From Primulina eburnea (lineage: Eukaryota > Streptophyta > Magnoliopsida > Lamiales > Gesneriaceae), in the NCBI RefSeq assembly GCF_022965805.1, contig NC_133101.1:42631642-42695641 (forward strand): a stretch of DNA of 64,000 nucleotides, in the 5' to 3' direction. Position numbers and translations under genes: made by a program. Below are positions 10,999 through 22,634 of this stretch, piece by piece (the first letter of the stretch is position 1; the number at the start of each line of letters is the position of its first letter). The notes beneath the pieces were generated by a model that was not told where the DNA came from, made no database searches, and saw only the letters and a program-made list of their open reading frames with translations.

Positions 10999-11510
10999 GG
11001 TGGTCATGTTATTATTGGGAATGGATCGTTGAATATAGTAATCCTTTATATTAGATCGATACGAGAATTATGATATATTACTTTGTTAGAGTTTATTCAA
11101 TTTGTGCAAAAAAAGTTAGAAGTCGATCCAATGAAGTTTACTATCAAGTTGTCAACAAGATATTCATTCATGAAGAGATCATCTTGGCATGAAGTTCAAG
11201 TCAATATCGTTGATGACGATGCTTTAGAGTTTATAATGCAATACCCGAATATGCATATTATAGGTGGAAAAAAATCCAATTAATCATCATGGTTATTTTG
11301 ATAAATCTGAATCATACGTTCCACACATCTCCGATTCAGGGTACAATAACCTTCATGGTACTTCTTCATATGGTCGTATTCATGAGCCAAAATCATATGT
11401 TGCACATATCAATGAAGTACCGTGAACTTTATATTTGGAGCATAGAATTAGGTCTTATGATCAATATCACTGGCCCATCTGAACCAAATCATCTTGCATG
11501 TTGACCGAAT
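10999..11510 (+). pseudogene. Decayed MULE (Mutator-like) transposase N-terminal fragment
   Basis: One frame reads GGHVIIGNGS at 10999, a stop near 11071, then LEFIQFVQKKLEVDP, a basic Y-containing stretch, and IVDDDALEFIMQYPN up to a stop at 11281. The order (short GG..GS strand, helix, LDP-like turn, acidic DDDALEF...YP) matches my recollection of the N-terminal domain of plant MULE transposases. A following frame with YVPHISDSGY-like text (11305-11420) may continue it. No catalytic core or zinc finger is seen. Identification is by pattern only, so confidence is moderate. Confidence 0.45.
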
Positions 11511-11628
11511 AGAACACTAGGTTGGACCTAAATGTTGGTGGAGCAAGTTGGAATCCAAGACTATCGTGTCGTGGATATTACACACATTTTGTGGAAACTA
11601 AGGTGAAATGTCCCTGACTTATACATTG

Positions 11629-11646
11629 TGTGTGTGTGTGTGTGTC
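11629..11646. repeat. (TG)n microsatellite
   Basis: About nine TG units, next to the presumed edge of LTR G. Confidence 0.85.
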
Positions 11647-12333
11647 TATATATACTTTTTCTCAATTGCACTATTTAAAAATAATCCAACAAACTAAATG
11701 CTTAAAATGTATAACTGCTGCAAAAATCATAAAATCCAACCAAACCTAAAACTAGCATTTTTCAAAAATAGCATGAACGTCCTCAAAAACCACTCCTTTG
11801 CATAGAAATCATAAAAGTATTCAAAGTACTGTTAAATTATCAACTGTTCAGAAAACTAGAAAGGTCCTCAGATTTCAGTGCACCATCAGCTAACCAGTTC
11901 AATCATCATATCCTCTTGTCTCAACAAAAGTTTCATCACCTGCATCATTCACACCTAGTGAGTCTAATGACTCAACATGTCTTTACCGTTGTAACAAGTA
12001 ATACATATATATCTACATGTAACAAGAAAAGTACCATTAATTAAATAACTTTAACATAAACATTCGCATAACCTTAAACAATTCCTTTGATCCTTATCAA
12101 TATACATTTCTTTTTAGGGGAAATCAGTTCATTAATTGTGACCATCATTTCATCATTCGGTTGATTGATCAATCTCAGATATAACCATGGTACCAAGTGA
12201 TGGGAAAACAATAGCCACTTTCTGTTTTGTGCCTTGGCATATAGTTGGCGGGGACAACAACAACCACTTTTCCGTTACTGGGCTGTGGACTATGGAAATC
12301 TGTTGTGGGTTCCCCCGGGGCCTTGTCCCATAA
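11647..12333 (-). mobile_element. LTR G, segment 1 (host of H2)
   Basis: Gene-free. A minus-strand Ty3/gypsy LTR judged by CTAGTGAGTCTAATGACTCAAC (11971-11993), which is shared in inverse with LTR N and directly with G2. The left end is uncertain. It ends with CATAA (12329-12333), the left copy of the H2 target duplication, and continues at 20008. Confidence 0.6.
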
Positions 12334-12460
12334 TGTAATGCCCGAAACTTAATGATTGTAATCAGACGTTGATTAAAGGGCAGAATTGAGGTTGTGGGTA
12401 GCTCACGTGGAAAAGCAGGCGTCGGTGCAAGATAAACAAGATTTTTGTACAGAACTCGTG

Positions 12461-12639
12461 GCACCCGCGCGGTAGAAAGAGACCGCCCGAGCGCCAATGC
12501 ACCATAAGTTGGGATTTCAGACAGAAAGTGTGGCGCCCGAGCAGTAGAAAACTACCGTCCGAGCGCAAATGGATAATAAGCCAAGCATCCGGACAGAAAG
12601 TGCCGTGCCCAAGCGGTAATTTCTTACCGCCCGAGCGCG
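12461..12639. repeat. GC inverted-repeat modules in H2 5' LTR (three)
   Basis: Three modules of CGCCCGAGCGGTA, a spacer of about 8-10 nt, then TACCGCCCGAGCG, about 70 bp apart; one left arm is changed to CACCCGCGCGGTA. Compared with H1 (GCGGA...TCCGC), the inner bases have changed on both arms (GGTA...TACC), keeping the palindrome. Confidence 0.8.
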
Positions 12640-12677
12640 AGACGTGGAATTGGTGGGATGAGCCACTTGCCTTGTTG

Positions 12678-12703
12678 CATGCGCGAGGTATATATATATA
12701 ATC
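12678..12703 (+). promoter_or_regulatory. Putative H2 LTR core promoter
   Basis: CATGCG (12678-12683), then GAGG and a TA run, just downstream of the GC modules. Confidence 0.45.
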
Positions 12704-13444
12704 GAGAAAGGGTTTCTGGAAAGGAGTGGAAAATCCTTATGCCTTTTGTTAGAAATCCGTCGTCCGATTTTGAATCTGACTGCGGTACTGTGTTCCTATC
12801 GACGTAGGCTACAACTGGACGTAAGTTTTGCTACGTTTTGATATGATTTGAAAATATGGTATTGTCAGAGTCTGATATGATTCAAATATGATGTTCTTGT
12901 CATGTTAGACATCGTATAATTGAAACCGGACTGAGAAACAGATACCATATGAAATTGTTATGGTTTTCGGAGTAGTTTTGGAGTTTATTTGATATCAGAA
13001 TTGACTTGTTATCGATTATGAGATATTAGAATTAATATCTGATTGATATGGTATTGTTGGGTATATTGATATTATACCGTTATGCCATTGATAGTGAATT
13101 AGATTGAGTATTGAGCAGGACAGATTTAATTCGAGTGGTGTATTGATATTATACTCCTCGATATTGTTCTTTTCAGATTGAGTAGTGACAGGCTTGGGGT
13201 TCGAGACTTCGACCGAGTCAAAGTATCAGAAAGAAAAGTATATATTAATGTTGAGTTGGGATTGCACAACTCGAGTGAGGTTTGACTCGAGTCTCCCTAA
13301 ATCACATACTGTCATTTATTGCATTGATATTTGCAATTGATGAGACTTATGATTGTAGTCTATTGATTTATAGCCACTGCATGTAATGACTGCTGATTCG
13401 CTAGTCATCGATTGATTTTCTTAGATACTGAATGCATGTATTGA

Positions 13445-13680
13445 TTACTGAGTCGTTGAGTCATTGGCTGATTCGCCTAGTCACCGGCTGATTCGTCTGG
13501 TTATGGACTGATTCGTCTAAACTTAAGTTGATTCGCTTAGTCACCGGCTGATTCGTCTGGTTATTGACTGATTCGTCTAAACTTAAGCTGATTCGCTTAA
13601 TTACAGGCTGATTTGTCTGGTAATTGGCTGATTCGCCTAATTCTTGACTGATTCGTCAATTCTGCGGCTGATTCGCCCAG
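13445..13680 (+). repeat. ~20-bp minisatellite in H2 5' LTR
   Basis: Eleven or so imperfect GGCTGATTCGCCTAGTCACC-type units, some with inserted AAACTTAAG text. Confidence 0.8.
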
Positions 13681-14356
13681 ACACTGGATATATTAATTAT
13701 ATCGATGCCGTTTAGGGATTGATTCATTCCTATCGACTGAGATTCGGTATATTTATCATTATCCAGACATCGGGATCCCTAGGTTAGAGTTGAGTCGAGT
13801 CTGAGACGACGCGTCAGTGGAGTCGAGTCTGAGACGACGCGTTGGTTGGGTTGAGTCTGATACGACATGTTGATTTACAGTGTTTATATCATTCATGTTT
13901 ATTGAATGCTTGATATTGATTTATGTTTCTGATTTGAGACATGTTATGAATAATTCTTATATGCTTTCGTATATGCTTTTCTATGAATGCATGTATACAT
14001 TGTTTATACTGGGATATTTATATCTCACCAGAGTTATCCGGCTGTTGTCTTGTTTTGTATGTGTGCATGACAACAGGTGGGGCTGGATCAGGGTCAAGAA
14101 GAGAATGAGAGAAGATAGATAGCGTGGAGATCCGGGCTTTGAAGCGACATAGGATTCAGCACTGATATGTAGTTGAACCTAGTTGAATTCTTGTAGACAA
14201 CACAGGATTTGTATGTTCATGTTTAATATATAATTTGAGTAAATTACATTACGTTTCCGCTTTGTATTTTAAAAAAAAAAATTTAGACCCTGTTTTATAA
14301 TTTATTAATTAGTCCCAATGATGATTAAGACCATGATTAGTGTCCGGGTCCCCACA

Positions 14357-14634
14357 ACAGGTGGTATCAGAGCCAGGTTCATTTAGATTGAGACAGAAGA
14401 GGCTAGTGAGCGGGGTAGATTGAGTTTTCTTCCTTGCTTTTGCATGCTAGCAATCTATTATGCTTACTGTTTTATATAATACATGTTACTTGAATTATAT
14501 GATTTGATTTTGTAATATGTATTATTTGAAATGAATTCGAACCGATTCTCGATCAGCAGTAAGATGATCGGAGGAGAGACTGAATTGAAACAGGTTTGTT
14601 TGGATTGGGTTACTAATCCTTGTGATATTCAGAT
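14357..14634 (+). other. PBS and leader of H2
   Basis: TGGTATCAGAGC (14362-14373) lies five bases after the LTR and matches the 3' end of plant initiator tRNA-Met, the usual first-strand primer. The remaining ~260 bp form an untranslated leader before the gag ATG at 14635. Confidence 0.9.
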
Positions 14635-15741
14635 ATGCCTCCCAGAAGAATACCAGAACAGGGTAGTACATCAAATCCTCCAATGGATGTAACACCGACT
14701 CCAATGGAAACCTTGCTGAAGAGGTTTCAGTCATTCAAACCACCCACTCTTACAGGGTACTGAGACATCAGTCGAGTGTGAGAGTTGGTTAGGTAGCATT
14801 GAGATGCTATTTAATTCACTGGAGTACAGTGATGAGCGCCAGATTAAATTGATTGGGCACCAGTTGCTTGATGTTGCACAAAGCTGGTGGGTTACAATGA
14901 AGAGGGCTTTGGAGCAGCGAGCTACGACTATTACTTGGGATGTATTTAAAACTGAGTTTTATCAGAGATTTTTCCCATTATCGTACAGGAAAGACAAGGG
15001 GACGGAGTTTGTCAATTTGAGACAGGGTCAGCTGAACATTGAAGAATATGTGACCAAGTTATCTACCTTGTTGAAGTTTGCTCCACATGTGGCTGACAAT
15101 GACGAAGCCGTTGCTGATCAGTTCATCAATGGCTTGAATCCCGATATTTTTACACTGGTGAACACAGGACGACCGAATAACTTTGCTGATGCCATGAATA
15201 GAGCAAAGGGCGCTGAAGCGGGCCTGATAAGGCAGAGAGGAGCTGAATTTGTTCCTCCAGTGTCGAGACCACCGCAACCACCTCCCTGATTCGAGAGTGG
15301 CAGTAGCAGCGGTGGAAGGAAAGATTTTCTGAAGGCTAGAGGAAAGCAGTTTAAGAAGTCTGGCGGCAGTTCTTCTAGCTCTAGTGGTTCTCAGCAGAGT
15401 TATACTGGCGTGTACTACGGAAATTGTGGAGGGAGACATTCCACTGAACAATGCCAAGGAGTACTTGGTATTTGCCACTTCTGCAAAAAACAAGGACATT
15501 TTGCCAAAGTATGTCCACAGAGGGGTTCCCAAAGATCCCAGGGAGCCGAACCATCTGTACCAACGGCACAGTGGAGTAGACGATCAGCTGCCGTTCCTTC
15601 ATTTCAGCCAGCACTATCTCAGTCACAGCAGAGGCCGGGAGGAAGCCAGACAGTTGGCCAGCCTGCTAGACAGCAGGCCAGAGTATTTTCTTTGACCGAG
15701 GAGCAGGCTCAGGAAGCACCAGATGATGTTGCAGGTAACTG
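14635..15741 (+). pseudogene. H2 gag (capsid and CCHC nucleocapsid), broken
   Basis: The start is at 14635 (MPPRRIPEQGS...), as in A, C and D. A small insertion near 14757 shifts the frame. 14804-15289 then encodes the retrotransposon Gag domain (WWVTMKRALEQR, FYQRFFPLSYR, LRQGQLNIEEYV) and stops at a TGA (15287-15289) where related copies keep an Arg codon. In another frame, 15410-15742 holds the CCHC knuckle, C-HFC-KKQGHFAKVC (from 15473), which binds element RNA. The domain order is normal but no continuous product is possible. Confidence 0.85.
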
Positions 15742-16019
15742 ATTTGTTTGATTATCTTGCATATGTATTGAGGGATACCGGTGCTTCATATACTTTTATT
15801 TCTGAAAGATTTGCATTGATGCATGCATTATCTGTTGAGTCCCTATTTACTGTAGTAGTTGTTTCTGTTACTTTGGGAAAAGATCTTGTATCAGCGATTT
15901 CTGTTAGATCTTGTATACTACGATATGATGGGAATGAAATCGAGTTAGAACATATGGTAGCTTGCATTGTACTGGTGTCCTCTGATTGTGGAACTGCATT
16001 ATTGATATTTATATATTGA
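15723..16019 (+). pseudogene. H2 aspartic protease remnant
   Basis: The retropepsin active-site motif DTGAS is preserved at 15774-15788, followed by YTFISERFALMHAL and ILRYDGNEIELEH. The frame ends at 16017-16019 before the region that reads IDMLTKYRATVD in other copies. The family protease cleaves Gag-Pol; here it is cut off from gag and RT by frame changes. Confidence 0.8.
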
Positions 16020-18002
16020 TCAAGTACAGAGCTACCATAGATTAATACAGAAGATGGTGAGAATTGGACTTGAGATGGCCAAGGGATGAATATTGTACGA
16101 TAAGAATTCTAGACTGAGAATTCCTTTGATATTCGTACTATCTATGACTCGATTATTACAGAAAGGAGCAGAGTGACTCCTTATGTATTCAGTTGATTTA
16201 CTGAAGTTGAGTTTATCCTTGGCTGATTTACCAATGATATGAAAGTTATTAATGTTTTCCCAGATAAGTACTCTTGATCTGATTTCAGAGAGATTGATTT
16301 TAGCTTTGAGTTGATATCAGAAACTATTGATATGGTGAATCCTGATTGAGACAGATTGCATTCAGGATGTGTTATATCTGAAGATGATATATTCGTTGAT
16401 TTTCACAGAATTAAACCGTGATTAGTCAGCTGAGGTTGGCATCAGTGTCAGACAGTTGCGGTTTATGAGTCTAGCATGTTTTGAATCTGATTGAATATTG
16501 ATGTTATTCTGAATACGTGTTTGGGGCAGATTGTAGACAATGGAGATTATATTGTACTGTCCGAACCAGAGCTGATTTTGAAATGTTAGAAGCTCAAAAA
16601 GTTGATTAGAATGTTTAGAACTCAATATCGATAGTCAGAACAGAGTGTCGATCAGAGTAACAGATATGTGATTTTGTATTGTGTATGAGAATGATTATTC
16701 TGTGATGTCAGATGTGTCAGAATTGTACAGCAAAGCTTGATATTGATAGTCAGAGCCGAATACCAGGTAGGTATTTCCTCTTTAATTTATGTTATTAACT
16801 GATTTGTGTATATCAAATAGTTCGAATCAGAAAGAACATATATTGTCAGAAGCTTACAGTCATGGATTCAGTGTTCAGTCTGATGATTGCGACTGTATTG
16901 TATTCGAACAAATAGTTGTGATATAGACAGATGAGATCAGTTATAACAGAATTGTATGGAAATGTTGGCAGAAATTGTACTGATATGTCTAAATCGCTAA
17001 CAGAAAAGATAGAAAGATAGAAATCAGAATATTTATTACAGAATTGTGAAGTTTTAAATAGAAATGGAAGTACATTTCTATAGCCTTCGTAATGAAATTA
17101 CCGTCATTTTACAGATTGTAATATGATATGATTAAGATTGATAGATTGTTCAATATATATCTATCAGTTTGTACTAGGTAATGTACAAACATGATTAATG
17201 ACACTGATTGATGTCAGAGAAGTGGCCAGAAAGAGCAGAATGCCACCATAAAATGTATCAGAAGAGTGATTAGACTGCGCTGAATGCCTAAATTGACGAT
17301 ATCATACCATGATTTTTTAGTTGATTTTGTATTTTTGGCAGAATAGATCACAAACTCTTTCACCTATCGTCTATAGATTGACAGATAATCAGAGCGAATT
17401 ATCCGGATACTGGAGAATATCCAGGAACTGTAGTGCTAGATTTTAGCACTAGTTGAAATGATTTATTGTCATTTGTGAATTTGCGTACAACAACAACTAT
17501 CAAACGAGTATTGAGATGGCTCCTTTAGAAGTGTTGTACGGAAAGAGGTGTCGATCCCCTCTTTATTTGAATGATATCTCTGAAGTTCTTGAGATTGGGT
17601 CTGAAATGATTAGAGATATGACTGAAAAGATGAAGCTAATTCAGAAGAAAATGAGAACAGCTCATAATAAACAGACTGAATATGCCAATGTCGGAAGACG
17701 ACTGTTGGTATTTGAGACAAAAGATTCAATATATCTTTGATTAGAATAAACAAATTCGATAACAACTGATGGTGTTGAGTTGTTATGAGCTGTGGTTGGG
17801 TATATACAGATGTTGTATAGCCAGTATTGCGAGATTGACTTTATCAGAGCTATTTTTAGAATAGAATTTGATATAAGATTGAAATTTCAGAACATATTCA
17901 TTGTGATGAGTTTCTGATTTAAACTCTGTATACATTTCTTCTGATATACCTTCTTATTGATCCGATTAATTGCCTGTGATTTCGGGGACGAAGTCAGATC
18001 TA
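16020..18002 (+). pseudogene. H2 pol remnant with RT and RNase H deleted
   Basis: 16020-16330 aligns with the protease-RT linker, with many stops (for example TCTATGACTCGATTATTACAG near 16140 matches [10 protein letters not shown]). There is then no FIDD box, no RT motif A and no RNase H. From about 16670 it resembles the text just before the integrase zinc domain. 17516-17740 is a short clean frame, MAPLEVLYGKRCRSPLYL..., matching the integrase end. 17741-18002 is the same non-coding tail as R1 and H1. Roughly 1.3 kb is missing relative to A. Confidence 0.8.
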
Positions 18003-18015
18003 AGGAGGGGAGAAA
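18003..18015 (+). other. Polypurine tract of H2
   Basis: AGGAGGGGAGAAA directly before the 3' LTR, the plus-strand priming site. Confidence 0.85.
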
Positions 18016-18142
18016 TGTAATGCCCGAAACTTAATGATTGTAATCAGACGTTGATTAAAGGGCAGAATTGAGGTTGTGGGTAGCTCACGTGGAAAAGCCG
18101 GGCGTCGGTGCAAGATAAACAAGATTTTTGTACAGAACTCGT

Positions 18143-18322
18143 GGCGCCCGAGCGGTAGAAAGAGACCGCCCGAGCGCCAATGCACCATAAGTTGGGATTT
18201 CAGACAGAAAGTGTGGCGCCCGAGTGGTAGAAAACTACCGCCCGAGCGCCAATGGATAATAAGCCAAGCATCCGGACAGAAAGTGCCGCGCCCGAGCGGT
18301 ACTTTCTTACCGCCTGAGCACG
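18143..18322. repeat. GC inverted-repeat modules in H2 3' LTR
   Basis: The same three modules as the 5' LTR, with arms CGCCCGAGCGGTA and TACCGCCCGAGCG better preserved. Confidence 0.8.
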
Positions 18323-18368
18323 AGACGTGGAATTGGTGGGATGAGCCACATCCCTTGTTGCATGCGCG

Positions 18369-18371
<3 letters not shown>

Positions 18372-18427
<56 letters not shown>
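18372..18427. repeat. (TA)n microsatellite at the LTR TATA position
   Basis: An uninterrupted 56-bp alternating TA run, against about 14 bp in the 5' LTR. Open frames through it give poly-(Tyr-Ile) and are not genes. Confidence 0.95.
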
Positions 18428-18430
<3 letters not shown>

Positions 18431-19102
18431 GCAATTCATTTAAGAATTCAGACGGAAAGAAATCGAGAAAGGGTTTCTGGAAAGGAGTGGAAAATCCTTA
18501 CGCCTTTTGTGAGAAATCCGTCCGTCCGATTTTGAATCTGACTGCGGTACTGTGTTCTTATCGACGTAGGCTACAACTGGACGTAAGTTTTGCTACGTTT
18601 TGATATGATTTGAAAATATGGTATTGTCAGAATCTGATATGATTCAGATATGATGTTCTTGTCATGTTAGACATCGTATAATTGAAACCGGACTGAGAAA
18701 CAGATACCATATGAAATTGTTATGGTTTTCAGAGTAGTTTTGGAGTTGATTTGATATCAGAATTGACTTGACAGATTTAATTCGAGTGGTGTATTGATAT
18801 TATACTTCTCGATATTGTTCTTGTCAGATTGAGTAGTGACAGGCTTGGGGTTCGAGACTTCGACCGAGTCAGAGTATCAGAAAGAAAATTATAAATTAAT
18901 GTTGAGTTGGGATTGCACAACTCGAGTGAGGTTTGACTCGAGTCTCCCTAAATCACATACTGTCATTTATTGCATTGATATTTGCAATTGATGAGACTTA
19001 TGATTGTAGTCTATTGATTTATAGCCACTGCATGTAATGACTGCTGATTCGCTAGTCATCGATTGATTTGCTTAGATACTGAATGCATGTATTGATTACT
19101 GA

Positions 19103-19332
19103 GTCGTTGAGTCATTGGCTGATTCGCCTAGTCACCGGCTGATTCGTCTGGTTATGGACTGATTCGTCTAAACTTAAGATGATTCGCTTAGTCACCGGCT
19201 GATTCGTCTGGTTATTGACTGATTCGTCTAAACTTAAGCTGATTCGCTTAATTACAGGCTGATTCATCTGGTTATTGGCTGATTCGCCTAATTCTTGACT
19301 GATTCGTCAATTCTGCGGCTGATTCGCCCAGA
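19103..19332 (+). repeat. ~20-bp minisatellite in H2 3' LTR
   Basis: The same array and unit order as 13445-13680. Confidence 0.8.
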
Positions 19333-19678
19333 CACTGGATATATTAATTATATCGATGCCGTTTAGGGATTGATTCATTCCTATCGACTAAGATTCGGTA
19401 TATTTATCATTATCCAGACATCGGGATCCCTAGGTTAGAGTTGAGTCGAGTCTGAGACGACGCGTCAGTGGAGTCGAGTTTGAGACGACGCGTTGGTTGG
19501 GTTGAGTCTGATACGACATGTTGATTTACAGTGTTTATATCATTCATGTTTATTGAATTCTTGATATTTATTTATGTTTCTGATTTGAGACATGTTATGA
19601 ATAATTCTTATATGCTTTCGTATATGCTTTTCTATGATTGCATGTATACATTGTTTATACTGGGATATTTATATCTCA

Positions 19679-19727
19679 CCGGAGTTATCCGGCTGTTGTC
19701 TTGTTTTGTATGTGTGCATGACAACAG
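19679..19727 (+). other. Conserved double stem-loop in H2 3' LTR
   Basis: CCGGAGTTATCCGG (19679-19692), then CTGTTGTC (19693-19700) with GACAACAG (19720-19727). Beyond these arms there is one T-T mismatch, then TG/CA pairs. Confidence 0.6.
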
Positions 19728-20007
19728 GTGGGGCTGGATCAGGGTCAAGAAGAGAATGAGAGAAGATAGATAGCGTGGAGATCCGGGCTTTGAAGCGACA
19801 TAGGATTCAACACTAATATGTAGTTGAACATAGTTGAATTCTTGTAGACAACACAGGATTTGTATGTTCATGTTTAATATGTAATTTGAGTAAATTACAT
19901 TACGTTTCCGCTTTGTATTTTAAAAAAAAAAATTTAGACCCTGTTTTATAATTGATTAATTAGTCCCAATGATGATTAAGACCATGATTAGCGTCCAGGT
20001 CCCCACA

Positions 20008-20345
20008 CATAAATTGGTTCTACTAGGGCTTTGTCCTTCACAAATCCCCATTTTCTTGCCGTCACAATCAAATCACCTCATTCAAAACATTTTCATAATT
20101 TAACTTTATAAAATTACATGCATAAATCTCATTTTCTTTTAAACCGAGGATGTAACATGTCTTTCAAGATTTATCATTTTTCATCATAAAATTCCATAAC
20201 CTTTCTAAATAAACACTTTCAACATTCATTACAGTATTCAAGACGGTGCCAGGACCAATATTTTCTAGATGTAAAATGACTGTTTTGCCCCTGAAACCCT
20301 AATTTTCTCATTTTACCCCTGGACCTTAAAACTTCGACCCGAATC
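20008..20345 (-). mobile_element. LTR G, segment 2
   Basis: Gene-free continuation of LTR G between H2 and CD. It begins with the right CATAA copy and ends with GAATC (20341-20345), the left target duplication of CD. Confidence 0.6.
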
Positions 20346-20664
20346 TGTGGTGACCCGGGCTCTAACTCAATTCTTTTGGGATTAATCGGATCATTATTAT
20401 AAAATACGGGTCAAAATTTTGCTTTTTAACATTAATTCAAATGTATATAACTCAAGCACAAGATAGTTCTATATTTATTTCATTACAACAAACATAATAT
20501 ACATTTCTTGTTTCATCCATATTCTACAAACCACTAATTAAATACAGTACATGTCAAAAGTACAACTACTAGTTCATCTGCTATGCCCGTGATCACCACG
20601 CTATATCCATCTCTCATCTCTGTCGCGACCCTAATCCTGCCTCACCTGTTGTTATGCACACATA

Positions 20665-22634
20665 TGAAAGGGGATCGGTTACGGTGACCGAAAACGCAAC
20701 GGAAGTTTAAAAAAAAGAATTTTTAAGGAATATTTTCGGCCACCAAGTATTGTGTGTAGCAAATACAATAAAACACCGAAATGACATTCATAGTATGTTT
20801 AGAAATCATACCTATCAACCTCTTGAGGTTGATGATGGCTCCAACTTAGTGGATAAACAACTAAGCTCTTCAAGGATGACTATCTACAAGCTTCCCTTTG
20901 AGCCCACCTTGCTCAAATATTAAGCCCACCACCAACTAGCTAGAACCACTCTAATTTTGCACTAGAAAAATTAGAGTATTTTTCTTTGAGAAGTGTATTG
21001 TTTCCTCAACAATTGAAGAACAAAAATTGGAGAGAAAGATGAGGGAGATTTCGGCCATATGGTGTATGGAGTGAAGGGGAGAATTTTCTTGGTTGGTGAA
21101 AAAGTGTTGTGGTGTCTCAAAAGCATGCCATGCCTTGGACATTGAAAAAGTTGTCTCCCAACTCTTCACCTCCCCATGCACATTCTATTTGGGCTTGTAA
21201 CAATTACAAGGCCCATGGAATTTATTTAATGTCTCATATTTAATTACTTGGACTCTACTAGGCCCACTAGTGTTTAATTAATTCAACACTTGAATTAATT
21301 TAATTTAGTCCATAATAATGTTTAGGAAAATCACAATTTTCAAATACATTATTTATTTGGCCATTTCTCTCATAGAAGTCATACTTCTATTTTTCTTATG
21401 CATATAAACTCATTTATAAGCCGTTCAACACATTGAACTAATTTCTCTTTTATAGAAGTCATACTTCTAATTTTTCTTACACTTATAAACTCTTTTATAA
21501 GCCGTTCAACACATTCAACTATTTCTCTTCTCAACGGGATCTAGAAAGCCAGCACTTGTGTGGCCCTCAATGGTTCATTGATACAACTAGCAGTGGGTTC
21601 ACATCTCCATGTGATTCGGACTAAACATGTCCTTATACGAGCATACCCCAATTGCTCCATTCTTACTTATCAACTCCTTGATAACAAGAACTCAGAACTC
21701 AAGTCTGATAGTACCCAACCAACCATGTTAAACGCCTAGCAGCATCGCTTACATGATTCCCTAGGTATCAAATGATAGTGCCTGCAAGAACCATACAATT
21801 ATGGTTACCGTACAGTACGGTCCCTTCAACTCATATATCCTGACCGATTCGACAACCATTGGTTAATCGAGAGTTGTCAATGAATTGATACTATGTGTCA
21901 TGTCATAGTTGCATCGATGGTGTAATCTATGAAACCCTTTTCATAATTACCACCATATTCAGATCAGAGATTTCCACCTACATACACATGAGAACACATA
22001 GGATATCCATACCCGAAGGTAAGCGGTGAATCCCCGACTACAATGCATCGACTCCTATATTTTTCGACAGAACACCCAACCTTGCCACCTGATGACCCCA
22101 TCAGAGTCGGTAAACAAGTCAAAGTGTAATTCTAGCACATAGAGTCTCAATGTTGTCCGGGTCATAAGGACTAATGGTGTACAACCATAAACTAGGACAT
22201 TTCCACTCGATAAGTGAGAACCACTTGGAAAGTCCTTTATGGAGGGTTGTTCAGTGCACTCTACAAGGAGCACCTATCTGCATGATCGGACATCACAATG
22301 TCCCTACCAATGAAACATGGTACTCACATCGCAGATACTAGTCTCTAACTCGAGCGGCCTATATCCTTCTTAGCGGCGGCTGAATCGACTAGAAACTGTT
22401 TAGAATATACAGTATTCCAAATATGAGTTTCATGATACTCATCATATGAGCATCTCATATTCTTTCTACTATTTGTATATTCAAGGGCTTTATCTATGCA
22501 ACTAGCATGGGTATACAGATAAAGATGTGCCAAAATTATAATTTCAAATATTATTAAAATAAAGATTGTTTATAAATAGAGTTTCATTGTGAACACTCGG
22601 CCAACACTTGGCTCGACGGGCACCTACTCTAACA
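20665..22634 (-). mobile_element. Solo LTR E, probably Ty1/copia
   Basis: 1970 bp, TGAAAGGGGATCGG to CTCTAACA, flanked by a perfect ACATA duplication (20660-20664 and 22635-22639). No PBS, coding motif or second LTR is present. In minus orientation it starts TGTTAGAGTAGGTGCCCGTC, which resembles copia-type plant LTRs; superfamily and strand are inferences. Short frames inside (for example 20951-21181, 22055-22273) have no recognisable domains. Confidence 0.75.

Larger units (their letters stand above)
12334..14356 (+). mobile_element. 5' LTR of H2
   Basis: Starts TGTAATGCCCGAAAC and ends GGTCCCCACA. Modules in order: GC inverted repeats (12461-12639), CATGCG plus TATA (12678-12703), ~20-bp minisatellite (13445-13680), GACGACGCGTC repeats, and a double stem-loop whose second stem is 14042-14049 with 14069-14076. 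The first stem is weakened to CCAGAGTTATCCGG. Confidence 0.92.
12334..20007 (+). mobile_element. Complete Ty3/gypsy insertion H2, non-autonomous
   Basis: A 7674-bp element flanked by a perfect 5-bp duplication CATAA (12329-12333 and 20008-20012). LTRs of 2023 and 1992 bp enclose a PBS, a decayed gag and protease, an internal region lacking RT and RNase H, a decayed integrase region and a polypurine tract. The LTRs are clearly much more alike than the interior is to any coding copy, so the interior was already broken when it transposed. Confidence 0.9.
18016..20007 (+). mobile_element. 3' LTR of H2
   Basis: 1992 bp, near-identical to the 5' LTR except for indels. It has an expanded TA run (18372-18427) and about 35 bp after it that the 5' copy lacks. 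It lacks about 110 bp present at roughly 13010-13125. Double stem-loop at 19679-19727. Confidence 0.92.

Noticed and set aside
18076..18603. 175-codon plus frame with a long Tyr-Ile run, and its minus-strand counterpart
   Set aside because: The open frame is produced by the (TA)n run and GC modules inside the H2 3' LTR.
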